DNA of 64,000 bases, taken from the NCBI GenBank assembly GCA_017460915.1, contig JAFUAA010000047.1:1-64000 (forward strand), given 5' to 3'. The notes under the pieces were generated by a model that saw only the letters and a list, made by a program, of their open reading frames with translations, did no database searches and was not told where the DNA came from. This DNA is from Bacteroidales bacterium (GTDB lineage: Bacteria > Bacteroidota > Bacteroidia > Bacteroidales > F082). Positions within the stretch are counted from its first letter, which is position 1, and each line of letters begins with the position of its first letter. A program made the translations under genes and the position numbers. Below, piece after piece: positions 42,047-51,517 of this stretch.

Positions 42047-42150
42047 GCAACCGACATAACAAGACATCTTGAGGCCGAGGCGTGGACGGTTTTTGCCTTG
42101 GCAAGGGTGCTGGGGATACAGGGCTGAGGCGATTTGCGGATGAAAAAACA
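42047..42150 (+). pseudogene. degenerate copy of the XRE antitoxin 3' end
   Basis: This stretch aligns with 40083-40178, the last 30 codons and stop region of the XRE gene. It shares CAAGACATC, GGCCGAAGCG-like DNA, GGACGGTTTT, AGGGTGCT and GAGGCGATTTG, with small insertions that destroy the frame. The AbiE pair is thus bracketed by direct repeats of the XRE gene end. Confidence 0.7.
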
Positions 42151-42173
42151 GCGTGCGGCTGAACCGCACGCTG
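42143..42173 (-). terminator. dnaK terminator
   Basis: CAGCGTGCGG (42149-42158) pairs with CCGCACGCTG (42164-42173). On the minus strand the stem is followed by six T. It lies 25 bp after the dnaK stop. Confidence 0.85.
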
Positions 42174-42197
42174 TCATTATCAAAAAACATATTATTT

Positions 42198-44138
42198 TTA
42201 TTTCACTTCCTCAAAATCCGCATCAGTAACGGTATCGTCACCGCCGGTATTGTTCTGCGGGCCTTGGTTCGGGTTGCCGCCCGTGAAGCCGCCGCCCATG
42301 TTGTTCGGGTCGAAGCCTTGCGGACCGCTTTGGGCACCGGCGTTCTTGTACATCTCCTCGCTGGCTTTCTGCCACATGGCGTTCATCTCGGCCATAGCGG
42401 CGTCGATGCCGGCAATGTCTTGGCTCTGGTGAGCCGTCTTCAGCTTGCCGAGGGAAGCCTCAATCTCGGCCTTCTTGTCGGCAGGCAGCTTGTCGCCATA
42501 TTCCTTCAGCTGCTTCTCGGTCTGGAAGATGATGCTGTCGGCTTGGTTCAGTTTGTCAATGCGCTCGCGTTCTTTCTTGTCGGCTTCGGCGTTGGCCTGG
42601 GCTTCGTTCTTCATGCGCTCGATTTCAGCGTCGGTCAAGCCCGACGAGGCCTCGATGCGGATGCTTTGGGTCTTGCCCGTGGCCTTGTCCTTGGCGCTCA
42701 CGTTCAGGATACCGTTGGAGTCGATGTCGAAGGTGACTTCGATTTGCGGGATGCCACGCGGCGCTGGCGGGATGCTGTCGAGGATGAAGCGGCCGATGGT
42801 CTTGTTTTGGGCAGCCATAGGACGCTCGCCTTGCAGCACATGGATTTCAACCGAAGGTTGGTTGTCGGCAGCGGTCGAGAAAACCTCCGACTTGCGGGTC
42901 GGGATGGTGGTGTTGCTTTCAATCAACTTGGTCATCACGCCACCAAGGGTCTCGATGCCGAGGCTCAACGGGGTCACGTCAAGCAGCAGCACATCCTTCA
43001 CTTCGCCAGTCAAGACACCGCCTTGGATGGAGGCGCCGATAGCCACCACTTCGTCGGGGTTGACGCCCTTCGAAGGCTCCTTCTTGAAGAAGTCACGAAC
43101 GATGTTCTGGATGGCAGGGATACGGGTGGAACCACCGACCAAGATGACGTCGTCGATGTCGTTGACGGTCAGGCCAGCGTCTTGCAGGGCGCGACGGCAA
43201 GGCTCGATGGTGTCGTGAATCAGCTTGTCGGCCAGTTGCTCGAACTTGGAGCGGCTCAAGGTGCGGACCAAGTGCTGCGGGATGCCGTTGACAGGCATGA
43301 TGTAAGGCAGGTTGATTTCGGTCTCGCTCGAAGAGCTCAACTCGATCTTGGCCTTTTCGGCAGCTTCCTTCAGGCGTTGTAAGGCCATCGGGTCCTTACG
43401 CAGGTCGATGCCGTTGTCCTTCTGGAACTCTTCAGCCAGCCAGTTGATGATGACTTCGTCGAAGTCGTCGCCGCCGAGGTGGGTGTTGCCGTTGGTCGAC
43501 TTCACCTCAAACACGCCATCGCCCAATTCGAGGATGGAGATATCGAAGGTGCCGCCGCCGAGGTCGTACACGGCCACTTTCACGTCGTTCTTCTTCTTGT
43601 CCAATCCGTAGGCCAAAGCGGCTGCGGTAGGCTCGTTGATGATACGGCGCACTTTGAGGCCGGCGATTTCGCCAGCTTCCTTGGTGGCCTGACGCTGGGC
43701 GTCGTTGAAGTAGGCAGGAACCGTGATGACGGCTTCGCTGACGGTCTGTCCGAGGAAGTCCTCAGCGGTCTTCTTCATCTTTTGCAGCACCATGGCACTG
43801 ATTTCCTGCGGGGTGTAGTTCTTTCCGTCGATGTCGATACGCGGCGTGTTGTTGGGGCCTTGGATGACCTTGTAAGGCACACGGCGCATTTCGGCTTCCA
43901 CCTTGTCGTAGGTCTCGCCCATGAAACGCTTGATGGAATAGACGGTGCGCAGCGGGTTGGTGATGGCCTGACGCTTGGCGGGTTCGCCCACCTTACGTTC
44001 GCCATTGTCGGTGAATGCCACCACCGATGGGGTGGTGCGGTGGCCTTCGCTGTTGGCGATGACAACGGGCTCGTTGCCTTCCATGACGGCCACGCATGAG
44101 TTGGTTGTACCTAAATCGATACCGATGATTTTTGACAT
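42198..44138 (-). CDS. dnaK: molecular chaperone DnaK (Hsp70)
   Basis: 646 residues. The N-terminal ATPase domain starts [20 protein letters not shown] and includes [17 protein letters not shown]. The linker region contains [15 protein letters not shown]. The substrate-binding domain and C-terminal lid follow, and the end is rich in Gly, Asn and Gln ([14 protein letters not shown]), ending DADFEEVK. It binds unfolded proteins with DnaJ and GrpE, neither of which is nearby. It is monocistronic with its own terminator. It has no visible HrcA CIRCE operator in the 211 bp upstream. Confidence 0.99.
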   Translation of the reverse strand: MSKIIGIDLGTTNSCVAVMEGNEPVVIANSEGHRTTPSVVAFTDNGERKVGEPAKRQAITNPLRTVYSIKRFMGETYDKVEAEMRRVPYKVIQGPNNTPRIDIDGKNYTPQEISAMVLQKMKKTAEDFLGQTVSEAVITVPAYFNDAQRQATKEAGEIAGLKVRRIINEPTAAALAYGLDKKKNDVKVAVYDLGGGTFDISILELGDGVFEVKSTNGNTHLGGDDFDEVIINWLAEEFQKDNGIDLRKDPMALQRLKEAAEKAKIELSSSSETEINLPYIMPVNGIPQHLVRTLSRSKFEQLADKLIHDTIEPCRRALQDAGLTVNDIDDVILVGGSTRIPAIQNIVRDFFKKEPSKGVNPDEVVAIGASIQGGVLTGEVKDVLLLDVTPLSLGIETLGGVMTKLIESNTTIPTRKSEVFSTAADNQPSVEIHVLQGERPMAAQNKTIGRFILDSIPPAPRGIPQIEVTFDIDSNGILNVSAKDKATGKTQSIRIEASSGLTDAEIERMKNEAQANAEADKKERERIDKLNQADSIIFQTEKQLKEYGDKLPADKKAEIEASLGKLKTAHQSQDIAGIDAAMAEMNAMWQKASEEMYKNAGAQSGPQGFDPNNMGGGFTGGNPNQGPQNNTGGDDTVTDADFEEVK

Positions 44139-44300
44139 TTTCTTGTTCTCCTATTTTTATTTTTTACTTATTTGTTTTTCGAAGTTGACGGCGTTTTCTT
44201 GTCAATCTTTGTGCCAAAGGGAAAAACTGACAAAATGACAATTTTCCGATTGTTGATAATTATTCCAACTTGTTTTTCCTGCCATATCAGGTATTTTCTC

Positions 44301-44308
44301 TATCTTTG
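44301..44308 (+). promoter_or_regulatory. -7 element of the M23 peptidase gene
   Basis: TATCTTTG followed by CACTC, 42 bp before the ATG at 44350. No convincing -33 element was found. Confidence 0.5.
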
Positions 44309-44349
44309 CACTCTTCTTTTTCAAAGAAAAAATCGAACCTTATTACACC

Positions 44350-45429
44350 ATGAAGAAGATATTTGTCATCCTGATTTGTTTTCTATTCTCGTCGGTAGCC
44401 TTTGCGCAGGACAACAATGGCTTTTTTGGCCGCATGAAAGAAAGATTTGTCGTTCACGATACCGTATATATATACATCCACGACAACGACACCATCGTTA
44501 ATGTGGAAGACGACGAAGAGGATGATGAGGAAGAAGATGAAGAGTTTTCGGAAGGCATCGCCATTCCCGTCGACACCCTCAGCACAGCCGATCGTTACTG
44601 CAAGGTGGTGCTCTTCGACAACGGCACGTGGTTATACTACAATATTGAGAAACCCGACATCCCCGACTCTTTGAGCTACGACCACTGGGATACGCAGACC
44701 GTGCACAGCTACCGCGACGTGGCCTTGAAAGACCTGCCCGATGAGGTGGTGTTGCGGCTTGTCGACTCGGTTCACCGCTGGTGTATCCCCTACTCGGGTC
44801 CTGTCACCTCTCAGTTTAAAATCAGATGGCACCGTCCTCACCGTGGCGTCGACATCGCGTTGCACATTGGCGACGTGGTGTATGCCGCTTTCGACGGCAT
44901 CGTGCGTGTTGCCCTGCCCACCTCCATGACCGGAGGCTATGGCAACGTACTCGTCATCCGCCATGCGAACGGCTTGGAAACCTATTACGGGCACCTCTCA
45001 AAGTATATCGTCAAAAGCGGCGACGTCGTCAAGGCCGGCGAAGCCATCGGCTATGGTGGCTCGACAGGACGCTCCACTGGACCTCACCTCCACTTCGAGA
45101 CCCGCTACATGGGACAGTCGTTCGACCCCGAGCGCATCTTCGACTTCGAGAACGGCACCCTGCGCGACGAGGTGTTCGTACTGAAAAAGCACTATTTCAG
45201 CATCAACTCTCACTATGGACAGACTGACCAACAGTCGCTCAACGCATCGAAGAAGACACCTCAAGACAACAGCACCAAATCGAAAAAGGCCTATTACACC
45301 GTGAAGAAAGGCGACACCTTGGGCAAAATCGCCCAGAAGCATGGCACTACAATCAAAAAGCTATGCCAACTGAACGGCATCCGCCAAAACAAAGTGTTGC
45401 AAATCGGCCAACGGTTGAGAGTGAAATAA
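44350..45429 (+). CDS. M23 peptidase with LysM domain
   Basis: 359 residues with a signal peptide (ending AFAQ). An acidic stretch (about 54-72) consists largely of Asp and Glu. The M23 zinc-peptidase core (about 150-275) has HRPHRGVDIA (His and Asp ligands), GYGNVLVIRHANG and GPHLHFE (HxH). A C-terminal LysM module (about 314-358, YYTVKKGDTLGKIAQKHG) binds peptidoglycan. It would cut peptide cross-bridges of the cell wall during growth or division. The Asp/Glu-rich stretch is unusual and may bind divalent cations. Confidence 0.93.
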   Translation: MKKIFVILICFLFSSVAFAQDNNGFFGRMKERFVVHDTVYIYIHDNDTIVNVEDDEEDDEEEDEEFSEGIAIPVDTLSTADRYCKVVLFDNGTWLYYNIEKPDIPDSLSYDHWDTQTVHSYRDVALKDLPDEVVLRLVDSVHRWCIPYSGPVTSQFKIRWHRPHRGVDIALHIGDVVYAAFDGIVRVALPTSMTGGYGNVLVIRHANGLETYYGHLSKYIVKSGDVVKAGEAIGYGGSTGRSTGPHLHFETRYMGQSFDPERIFDFENGTLRDEVFVLKKHYFSINSHYGQTDQQSLNASKKTPQDNSTKSKKAYYTVKKGDTLGKIAQKHGTTIKKLCQLNGIRQNKVLQIGQRLRVK

Positions 45430-45433
45430 GAAC

Positions 45434-45464
45434 AAAAAACGCGAGGTTTTGAACCTCGCGTTTT
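45434..45464. terminator. bidirectional terminator
   Basis: AAAAACGCGAGGTT and AACCTCGCGTTTT around a TTG loop, between the convergent M23 peptidase and lysS genes. Confidence 0.88.
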
Positions 45465-45466
45465 GT

Positions 45467-47182
45467 TTAAGCCTGCAACCAGGCTTCGACATCTTCCAAC
45501 TGCAAAGCTGGAATATCCAATTTGTTCTTCTTTCGCAATCCGTTCAGCTTCTCGCGCAAGCCGGAAGGTTTCTCGGCCTTCAGTTGCTCGACGGTGTTGT
45601 AGCCGTTGCTGAGCAGCAAAGTCGCCCAAGTCTCGGCCATGCCCAAGGCCATGAAGTCTTCCTTCGTAGCATTCTTCACTACCTTTTCGGGACGCATCAT
45701 CGGGAACAAAAGCACTTCTTGGATGGTTGTCTGACCCGTCAAAAGCATCACGAAACGGTCGATGCCGATGCCCATACCTGAGGTCGGCGGCATACCGTAT
45801 TCGAGGGCGCGCAGGAAGTCCTGGTCGATGAACATGGCTTCGTCGTCGCCGCGCTCGCTGAGTTTCATCTGTTCCTCGAAGCGGGCACGCTGGTCGATGG
45901 GGTCGTTCAGCTCGGTATAGGCATTGGCCAATTCCTTGCCGTTCACCATCAGCTCGAAGCGCTCGGTGAGTTCGGGGTTGTTGCGGTGACGCTTGCAGAG
46001 CGGCGACATCTCGACAGGATAATCCGTGATGAACGTCGGCTGGATGTAAGTGCCTTCGCACTTCTCGCCAAAGATTTCATCAATCAGTTTGCCCTTGCCC
46101 ATCGAGGCGTCCACCTCAATGCCGAGTTGCTTGCACACCTCACGCAGTTGTGCCTCGTCCATACCCGTGATGTCGATGCCGGTCTTCTCCTTGATGGAGT
46201 CAATCATCGTGATGCGCTTGAAGGGACGTTTGAAGCAGATTTCGTTGTCACCCACCTTCACCGTGTCGGTGCCCAGCACCTCCGTAACGGCGCGTTCAAT
46301 CATAGCCTCGGTGTAGTCCATCATCCAAAGGTAGTCCTTGTAGGCCACATAGATTTCCAGACCCGTGAACTCGGGGTTGTGGGTGCGGTCCATGCCTTCG
46401 TTGCGGAAGTTGCGCGAGAACTCGTACACGCCCTCGAAGCCGCCCACGATGAGGCGCTTCAGGTAAAGCTCGTCGGCGATGCGGAGGTACATCGGGATGT
46501 CCAAGGCATTGTGGTGCGTGATGAAGGGACGCGCCGTGGCTCCGCCAGGAATGGCTTGCAGCACAGGCGTTTCCACCTCAAGGTAGCCGCTCTCGTTGAA
46601 GAAACGGCGGATGCTGTCGATGATGCGGGTGCGGGTGATGAAGATGTCCTTCACCTTGTCGTTCACCACGAGGTCGACGTAACGCATACGGTAGCGCAGC
46701 TCGGGGTCGTTGAACTCGTCGTATTTCACACCGTCCTTCTCCTTGACAATGGGCAGCGGGCGCAGGCTCTTGCTCAACACGGTCATTTCCTTGACGTGCA
46801 CCGAGATTTCGCCCATCTGCGTGCGGAAGGCGAAGCCTTTCACGCCGATGAAGTCGCCGATGTCCAAAAGGCGCTTGAACACCGTGTTATATAAGGTCTT
46901 GTCCTCGTCGGGGCAAATCTCGTCGCGTTTGACATAGAGTTGGATGCGGCCTTTCGAGTCCTGCAGCTCGCAGAACGAGGCGGCGCCCATGATGCGGCGG
47001 CTCATGATGCGGCCCGCGAGGGTGACCTCCTGGAATGGGTCGGGATTGTTGTCGTCGAATTGGTTGAGGATGTCCGTGGTGAACACATTCACGGGGAACG
47101 CGGCCTGCGGATACGGGTTGATGCCGAGCTTGTAGAGTTCGGCCAACGAATTTCTTCTGATTTGTTCCTGTTCGCTTAACAT
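45467..47182 (-). CDS. lysS: lysyl-tRNA synthetase, class II
   Basis: 571 residues from the ATG at 47182 ([20 protein letters not shown]). A minus-strand -7 box (complement of 47201-47208) overlaps the alternative start at 47203 and excludes it. The N-terminal OB-fold anticodon domain ([20 protein letters not shown]) precedes the class II core with motif 2 ([20 protein letters not shown]) and motif 3 ([15 protein letters not shown]). A C-terminal extension of about 70 residues carries a helix-hairpin-helix-like segment ([20 protein letters not shown]). It charges tRNA-Lys. Confidence 0.98.
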   Translation of the reverse strand: MLSEQEQIRRNSLAELYKLGINPYPQAAFPVNVFTTDILNQFDDNNPDPFQEVTLAGRIMSRRIMGAASFCELQDSKGRIQLYVKRDEICPDEDKTLYNTVFKRLLDIGDFIGVKGFAFRTQMGEISVHVKEMTVLSKSLRPLPIVKEKDGVKYDEFNDPELRYRMRYVDLVVNDKVKDIFITRTRIIDSIRRFFNESGYLEVETPVLQAIPGGATARPFITHHNALDIPMYLRIADELYLKRLIVGGFEGVYEFSRNFRNEGMDRTHNPEFTGLEIYVAYKDYLWMMDYTEAMIERAVTEVLGTDTVKVGDNEICFKRPFKRITMIDSIKEKTGIDITGMDEAQLREVCKQLGIEVDASMGKGKLIDEIFGEKCEGTYIQPTFITDYPVEMSPLCKRHRNNPELTERFELMVNGKELANAYTELNDPIDQRARFEEQMKLSERGDDEAMFIDQDFLRALEYGMPPTSGMGIGIDRFVMLLTGQTTIQEVLLFPMMRPEKVVKNATKEDFMALGMAETWATLLLSNGYNTVEQLKAEKPSGLREKLNGLRKKNKLDIPALQLEDVEAWLQA

Positions 47183-47310
47183 GATACTTGTATTTTGCTG
47201 CAAAGGTACAAAAAGGGATTGAAACCAAATGAAAAAAATCGGACAACCTATTAAGTTGCCCGACCTTTTTCCAGCGTTTATTTACTGGATAAGAAAATAA
47301 AGAAAGTGAA

Positions 47311-48240
47311 TTATTTTAATTGTAGTTTTTTATAGTAAGCATCTGTTACCTCCGAAACTTCTTTGTATTCGAAAGGTATAATGATGGTTTTGCCATTATT
47401 GTCAATCACACCCCACTTTCCATTCTTCTTAGCAAATAATGCTTGCGTTAATATATCCGGAATTAAATCTTCATATTCGAACGGAATAATTACTGTGTTG
47501 TTTTCCATATCAACTTCTCCCCATTTTCCTCCTTTTTTGGCAATTCCTCTTTTCAAGGCTTGTGTGAGTAGATGAATTTCTTCATATTCAAAAGGAATGA
47601 CTACCTTGTTTTTCTTATTTATTACGCCCCATTTTCCTGCTTTTTTAACCCATCCACTCTTCTCCTCAAGATCGAATTCCTCATCATATTCACAAGGAAT
47701 ATAAATATGGCCTGTTTCGTTGGCTGCGCCCCATTTTCCATGTTTCTTAAGCTGAAAATCGCCGTGACTGTTTTTCTGAATCTTCTCATATTCAACAGGA
47801 ATGATTATCTTTCCATTATCGTCTTCCATCCCAAATTGGCCGTTTTGAGTTATGACTTTTACTCCTTGTCCTGCATCCAACACTTTCCCTTTTACTCTCA
47901 AAGTAACTTGAGGAGAACTCTTGGCGTTTGAAAGCACGGTTACAGTTCTGTTTATTTGACCCGACCGATTAGTCTTATACTCTACCTTAATTGTGCCATT
48001 TTTCCCTGGCATTATTGGCTCTTTAGGCCAAGAAAATGGTATGGTGCATCCACAACTTGATTTGGGCTTCTGTACGATTAGCGGTTCCGTCCCCGTATTT
48101 GTAAAGACAAAATCAAAAACCGCAGGATCATTGTAATTCACCATACCAAAATCGTGCTCAATGGTTTCAAACTTAATCTCTTGCCCAAAGCCACAAAGAA
48201 ACCATCCCGTGGCGAGCAAAACCAATAGTGCTTTTTTCAT
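47311..48240 (-). CDS. DUF1573 plus WG-repeat secreted protein
   Basis: 309 residues with a signal peptide (ending GFGQ). A DUF1573 Ig-like domain (about 22-120) includes FVFTNTGTEPLIVQKPKSSC and CGCTIPFSWPKEPI. It is followed by WG (KWG) repeats (about 125-305): KKHGKWGAANETG, KKAGKWGVINKKN, KKGGKWGEVDMEN, KKNGKWGVIDNNG, each with an I-P-x-E-Y strand. WG repeats form beta hairpins of unknown role. The gene is AT-rich compared with its neighbours. A long hairpin-forming leader lies upstream. Function is unknown. Confidence 0.85.
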   Translation of the reverse strand: MKKALLVLLATGWFLCGFGQEIKFETIEHDFGMVNYNDPAVFDFVFTNTGTEPLIVQKPKSSCGCTIPFSWPKEPIMPGKNGTIKVEYKTNRSGQINRTVTVLSNAKSSPQVTLRVKGKVLDAGQGVKVITQNGQFGMEDDNGKIIIPVEYEKIQKNSHGDFQLKKHGKWGAANETGHIYIPCEYDEEFDLEEKSGWVKKAGKWGVINKKNKVVIPFEYEEIHLLTQALKRGIAKKGGKWGEVDMENNTVIIPFEYEDLIPDILTQALFAKKNGKWGVIDNNGKTIIIPFEYKEVSEVTDAYYKKLQLK

Positions 48241-48619
48241 TTTCTTTTACCCTAAATACGTGTCGGGCGCAACCTTTAAGTTTTTTCCTCTCCAGCACCT
48301 CAAAAGGATGAGTTTATTCCATAGAAGCGTGGCACTGATACACTACTTCTTCGAATGGAGGTCGTGAGAATTACCTTAAAATGCAGAATGTAATAATCAG
48401 CCCACGCTAAAAGCGCGAACCTATTACACTCACTTGCATTTTAATTCGGAATTTCTCACGTTCCCATTCGCAAGTCGAGCATAACGCTTCGTGTTCCATT
48501 ATGTCTGCGACATAACATGTCGCAAAAGAACGGTGCAAATATACAACTTTTTTGAACAAGCAAAGCATTTAGGAGAAAAATGTATATTTTTGCACTCGTA
48601 AACAAAACAAGCACTAATT
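48241..48619. other. gene-free region holding a long imperfect hairpin and divergent promoters
   Basis: 379 bases without a reading frame of interest. 48323-48493 forms a long imperfect inverted repeat. GCGACAT/ATGTCGC (48508-48524) forms a second stem. TATTTTTG at 48585-48592 is the plus-strand promoter for the DUF5674-holB group. TATATTTG on the minus strand (complement of 48535-48542) would transcribe both stems toward the DUF1573/WG gene. Confidence 0.6.
48323..48493 (-). ncRNA. candidate structured RNA: long irregular hairpin, leader or stand-alone
   Basis: The left arm (48352-48396) and right arm (48421-48470) are imperfect complements sharing CGAATGG, CGTGAGAA, TTAAAATGCA and GTAATA blocks. 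GAAGCGT/ACGCTTC extends the pairing outward to 48323 and 48493. With a minus-strand -7 box at 48535-48542, the transcript would begin with the GCGACAT stem and continue through this hairpin toward the gene starting at 48240. A MITE remnant is the main alternative. Confidence 0.4.
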
Positions 48620-48958
48620 ATGAGAATCATATCCCAACCCATCGAAAGAAGCGAGCTGGAGACCATGCTACCAGGCTATTTCGGCGACATGATTAAAGCT
48701 GTTGTTGATGTGCAAAAGGCAATTATCGGTTTGGATGCCGAACTACATGCCGACATTGAGAAAGAACTGCTCCAGCAAGGCTCAGAGCAAGCTGATCTTT
48801 GGGGTATCAACCTTTATCCCGAAATGGAGGGTGAGGACTTTATAGAGTTTGACTCGCTCATCAACATTCGTCCCTATCAAGGCAACCGTAGCCGCGATGT
48901 CCAAGACCCCGAAACCCGTAAGCGTATCATAGAAGTCGTAAACCAGCTAATATCATGA
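48620..48958 (+). CDS. DUF5674 family protein
   Basis: 112 residues. The sequence IKAVVDVQKAIIGLDAELHA, DLWGINLYPEMEGED and IEFDSLINIRPYQGN matches the small DUF5674 family. There is no signal peptide, so it is cytoplasmic. It overlaps the next small gene by 4 bp (ATGA) and lies upstream of holB, all on the plus strand. Function is unknown. A toxin-antitoxin role for the overlapping small pair is possible but unsupported. Confidence 0.8.
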   Translation: MRIISQPIERSELETMLPGYFGDMIKAVVDVQKAIIGLDAELHADIEKELLQQGSEQADLWGINLYPEMEGEDFIEFDSLINIRPYQGNRSRDVQDPETRKRIIEVVNQLIS

Positions 48959-49275
48959 GCAACTATCAACACACAGAGTTGGCCGCCAGACGCTGGGCTA
49001 CAATGACTTTGGCCGAACAAATGTTGAACATCGGCAGCGAAGTGTCGCGAGCCAACCGCTGGCAAAGCAAAGGTAACATGGAACAATGCCACCGTGCCGC
49101 CGATCGCGCCCTCGAACTGCTCTCACTCACCATCAACGCGCAACTTGGGAAACACGACCTGGGCGAATTCTGCCGATTGTATGAAGTTCTCGCCGATTGC
49201 TATTACGGAGACAATATTTACCAAACCGACCCCGTCAAACTTCAACGGTATTTTGACGTGTTCTATCAGCAATAA
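48955..49275 (+). CDS. small helical protein, unknown function
   Basis: 106 residues, predicted mostly helical (WATMTLAEQMLNIGSEVSRA, MEQCHRAADRALELLSLTIN). No family was recognised with certainty. It is translationally coupled to the DUF5674 gene by a 4-bp overlap and is followed 3 bp later by holB. The tight spacing implies co-regulation with the replication gene. It could be a partner of the DUF5674 protein. Confidence 0.75.
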   Translation: MSNYQHTELAARRWATMTLAEQMLNIGSEVSRANRWQSKGNMEQCHRAADRALELLSLTINAQLGKHDLGEFCRLYEVLADCYYGDNIYQTDPVKLQRYFDVFYQQ

Positions 49276-49278
49276 ACC

Positions 49279-50412
49279 ATGCAATTCAAAAACATCATCG
49301 GCCAGGGAGCCATCAAACAAAGGCTCATCGCGAGCGTGCGCGACAATCATGTCTCTCACGCTCAGCTCTTTTTGGGGCCTACCGGAAGCGGCAAGCTACC
49401 GCTGGCCTTGGCCTATGCGCAATATATCCTCTGCCCCAACCGCACCGAGACCGACAGCTGCGGCGTGTGCCCCACTTGCCAAAAGATGCAGAAGCTGGTG
49501 CATCCCGACCTGCACTTCGTTGTGCCCACGGCGACCACCAAAAAAGTGAAAAGCAACCCCGAGTCGGATTTGTTCATGGAAGAATGGCGCGACTATGTCA
49601 TTCAGAATCAGGGCTACGTCGATACTTCAAGCTGGTATTCCTTCCTTGATGTGGAGAACAAGCAGGGCTACATGTCGGTGCGCGACGCGGCCTCGTTGCT
49701 GCGCAAGCTCAGCATGAAATCCTACGAGGGCGAATACAAAATAGCCATCATCTGGATGGCCGAGAAGATGCGCGTCGACACGGCCAACAAACTGCTGAAA
49801 CTGCTTGAAGAACCGCCCGAGAAAACTGTTTTCTTGCTTATCGCTGAGGATTCCGAAGAATTGTTGGCCACCATCAAGTCGAGGACGGCCTTGGTGAAGA
49901 TTCCAGCCATCGAGACGACGGCCATTGAGTCGGCACTGCAAACACGCCTCGGCTGCGACCCACAACAAGCCCACGACGCGGCCATGATTTCGGAAGGCAA
50001 CTGGCTGAATGCCTGCCACTTCGTGAAGGAATCGGAAGACCGCAAGTTTTTCTTCACCACCTTCCAGCAATGGATGCGCCTCTGCTTCAAGGCGGCCTAT
50101 CCCGAACTGATTGACTTCTCGGCCAACGTGAAAACCCTTGGTCGCGAAAAGCAGAAAGAACTGTTGGACTACGGCCTGCGCATTATCCGTAACTCGTTGC
50201 TTTTCAACAATAACCTAGCTGAAATCGTCATGCTTCCCGATGACGAGAAGAAGTTCAATTCCAACTTCTCGCCGTTCGTCAGCCCTGCCAATTTGGCCGA
50301 AATCGCTGGACTCTTCGAGGAGGCCATCCGCCAAATCGAGCGCAACGGCAACGCACAAATCATCTTCACCGACGTAGGTTTCAAGATGATTGGGCTTTTG
50401 AAGAAGAAATAA
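49279..50412 (+). CDS. holB: DNA polymerase III subunit delta prime
   Basis: 377 residues. An AAA+ clamp-loader fold: FKNIIGQGAIKQRLIAS, Walker A-like GPTGSGKLPLALAYA, the zinc motif CGVCPTCQKM and the sensor segment RVDTANKLLKLLEEPPEKTV. It is a non-hydrolysing subunit of the clamp loader that places the sliding clamp on DNA. The insertion between the zinc motif and the core (about 75-125) is usual in Bacteroidota. It is convergent with the DUF4340-gldG-gldF group. Confidence 0.95.
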   Translation: MQFKNIIGQGAIKQRLIASVRDNHVSHAQLFLGPTGSGKLPLALAYAQYILCPNRTETDSCGVCPTCQKMQKLVHPDLHFVVPTATTKKVKSNPESDLFMEEWRDYVIQNQGYVDTSSWYSFLDVENKQGYMSVRDAASLLRKLSMKSYEGEYKIAIIWMAEKMRVDTANKLLKLLEEPPEKTVFLLIAEDSEELLATIKSRTALVKIPAIETTAIESALQTRLGCDPQQAHDAAMISEGNWLNACHFVKESEDRKFFFTTFQQWMRLCFKAAYPELIDFSANVKTLGREKQKELLDYGLRIIRNSLLFNNNLAEIVMLPDDEKKFNSNFSPFVSPANLAEIAGLFEEAIRQIERNGNAQIIFTDVGFKMIGLLKKK

Positions 50413-50419
50413 GAAAGCC

Positions 50420-51517
50420 TTATTCGTAGACCTCGACATGCCCTATCTCGAACTGGATAGGATGCCCTGCCTCGTAGTAGCGCACGTCGTGCAGCACCTT
50501 GTCGAAGACATAGTTCTGAATCAGCACGAAGTCTTTTCCTTCATTAATTAGCGCATACATTCGGTCGCGGTCCACGTCGCCCAACTCGCCGCCAATGTCG
50601 GTCACGCCATTCAGCACGAGTTTCTTATAGGTCCTCATGTCGAGGGTATTCCCCTCCTTGGTCGTCAGCGTAACATAATGCAGATAAGGCGATTGGGTGA
50701 TGGAATCAATGCGCTCTTGCGGCAAGGTGTTATTGAACAAAGCCTCGAAGCGTAGGTCGCTGAACGACGACAGCATATTGATGACCTTCAACGTGTCGTA
50801 AGGCAATTCCATGTTATCAGAGAGCCGCGTGAGTTTGTATTGGTGCTTGCCCATGTTGTCGATGCGGAAACTGCCCTCGGGGTCTTCGTTGAACTCGACA
50901 CTGACCGACTGGATGTCGGCCAATGTCTCATGGAAGATGGTATGGTCGCGCCAATCGTCGGGTATGGCGGTGAATCGCGTGGTAATGAATCCACGGAAAC
51001 TAGGGATATAGACGATATAAGCCTTGTCGGCGCCTTCCTTCAGCATGAATGTTCCGCTGCTGTCCATCGTAGCGTCACCCACATAAAAGACTTTGGTTCG
51101 CTTCTCGTGGTAGAGCAGCTTGATTTTGTCGAACAAATTGATGCGAGGCACCATCTGATACACCTCCACTTTAGTGCTCTGCGTGGCCAACTGCTTGACG
51201 ATATTGTCGTGGCTGGCCACCGAAACGGGCATCTTGACCCGAATCTTGTATAGGGTGGTCAGCAGATAACTCACCTGCTTGGAATGGGCTTTGTAGGTGC
51301 CGTTAAGTGTCCAGCCGTTTTCCTGCCTTTCGAGCAGCGACTCCTGGTTGCGACGGTCGGCGAGATAAACCTTCGTGACCGATGCCGTGTCCCAGACCTG
51401 GAAGTCGGACGACTCGCCTTGAATCGTCGAAAGGTAACGGTTGTTCCAAATCAGCACGCCTGCGATAACGACCAAAAGGGCCGCGATGATGATAGTGATG
51501 CGGTTATTCTTTTTCAT
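50420..51517 (-). CDS. DUF4340 protein linked to the GldFG transporter
   Basis: 365 residues with one N-terminal membrane segment (about 7-24, ITIIIAALLVVIAGVLIW). The extracytoplasmic region matches DUF4340, with repeated segments such as DTASVTKVYLADRRNQESLL and LADIQSVSVEFNEDPEGSF. DUF4340 genes commonly follow GldG-like ABC transporter genes. The start overlaps the gldG stop by 14 bp, so it is a likely component or partner of that transporter. Confidence 0.88.
   Translation of the reverse strand: MKKNNRITIIIAALLVVIAGVLIWNNRYLSTIQGESSDFQVWDTASVTKVYLADRRNQESLLERQENGWTLNGTYKAHSKQVSYLLTTLYKIRVKMPVSVASHDNIVKQLATQSTKVEVYQMVPRINLFDKIKLLYHEKRTKVFYVGDATMDSSGTFMLKEGADKAYIVYIPSFRGFITTRFTAIPDDWRDHTIFHETLADIQSVSVEFNEDPEGSFRIDNMGKHQYKLTRLSDNMELPYDTLKVINMLSSFSDLRFEALFNNTLPQERIDSITQSPYLHYVTLTTKEGNTLDMRTYKKLVLNGVTDIGGELGDVDRDRMYALINEGKDFVLIQNYVFDKVLHDVRYYEAGHPIQFEIGHVEVYE

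Noticed and set aside
38867..42150. The island as an integrated phage or integrative element
   Set aside because: No integrase, transposase, relaxase, tRNA attachment site or phage structural gene is present. Only two toxin-antitoxin units are visible.
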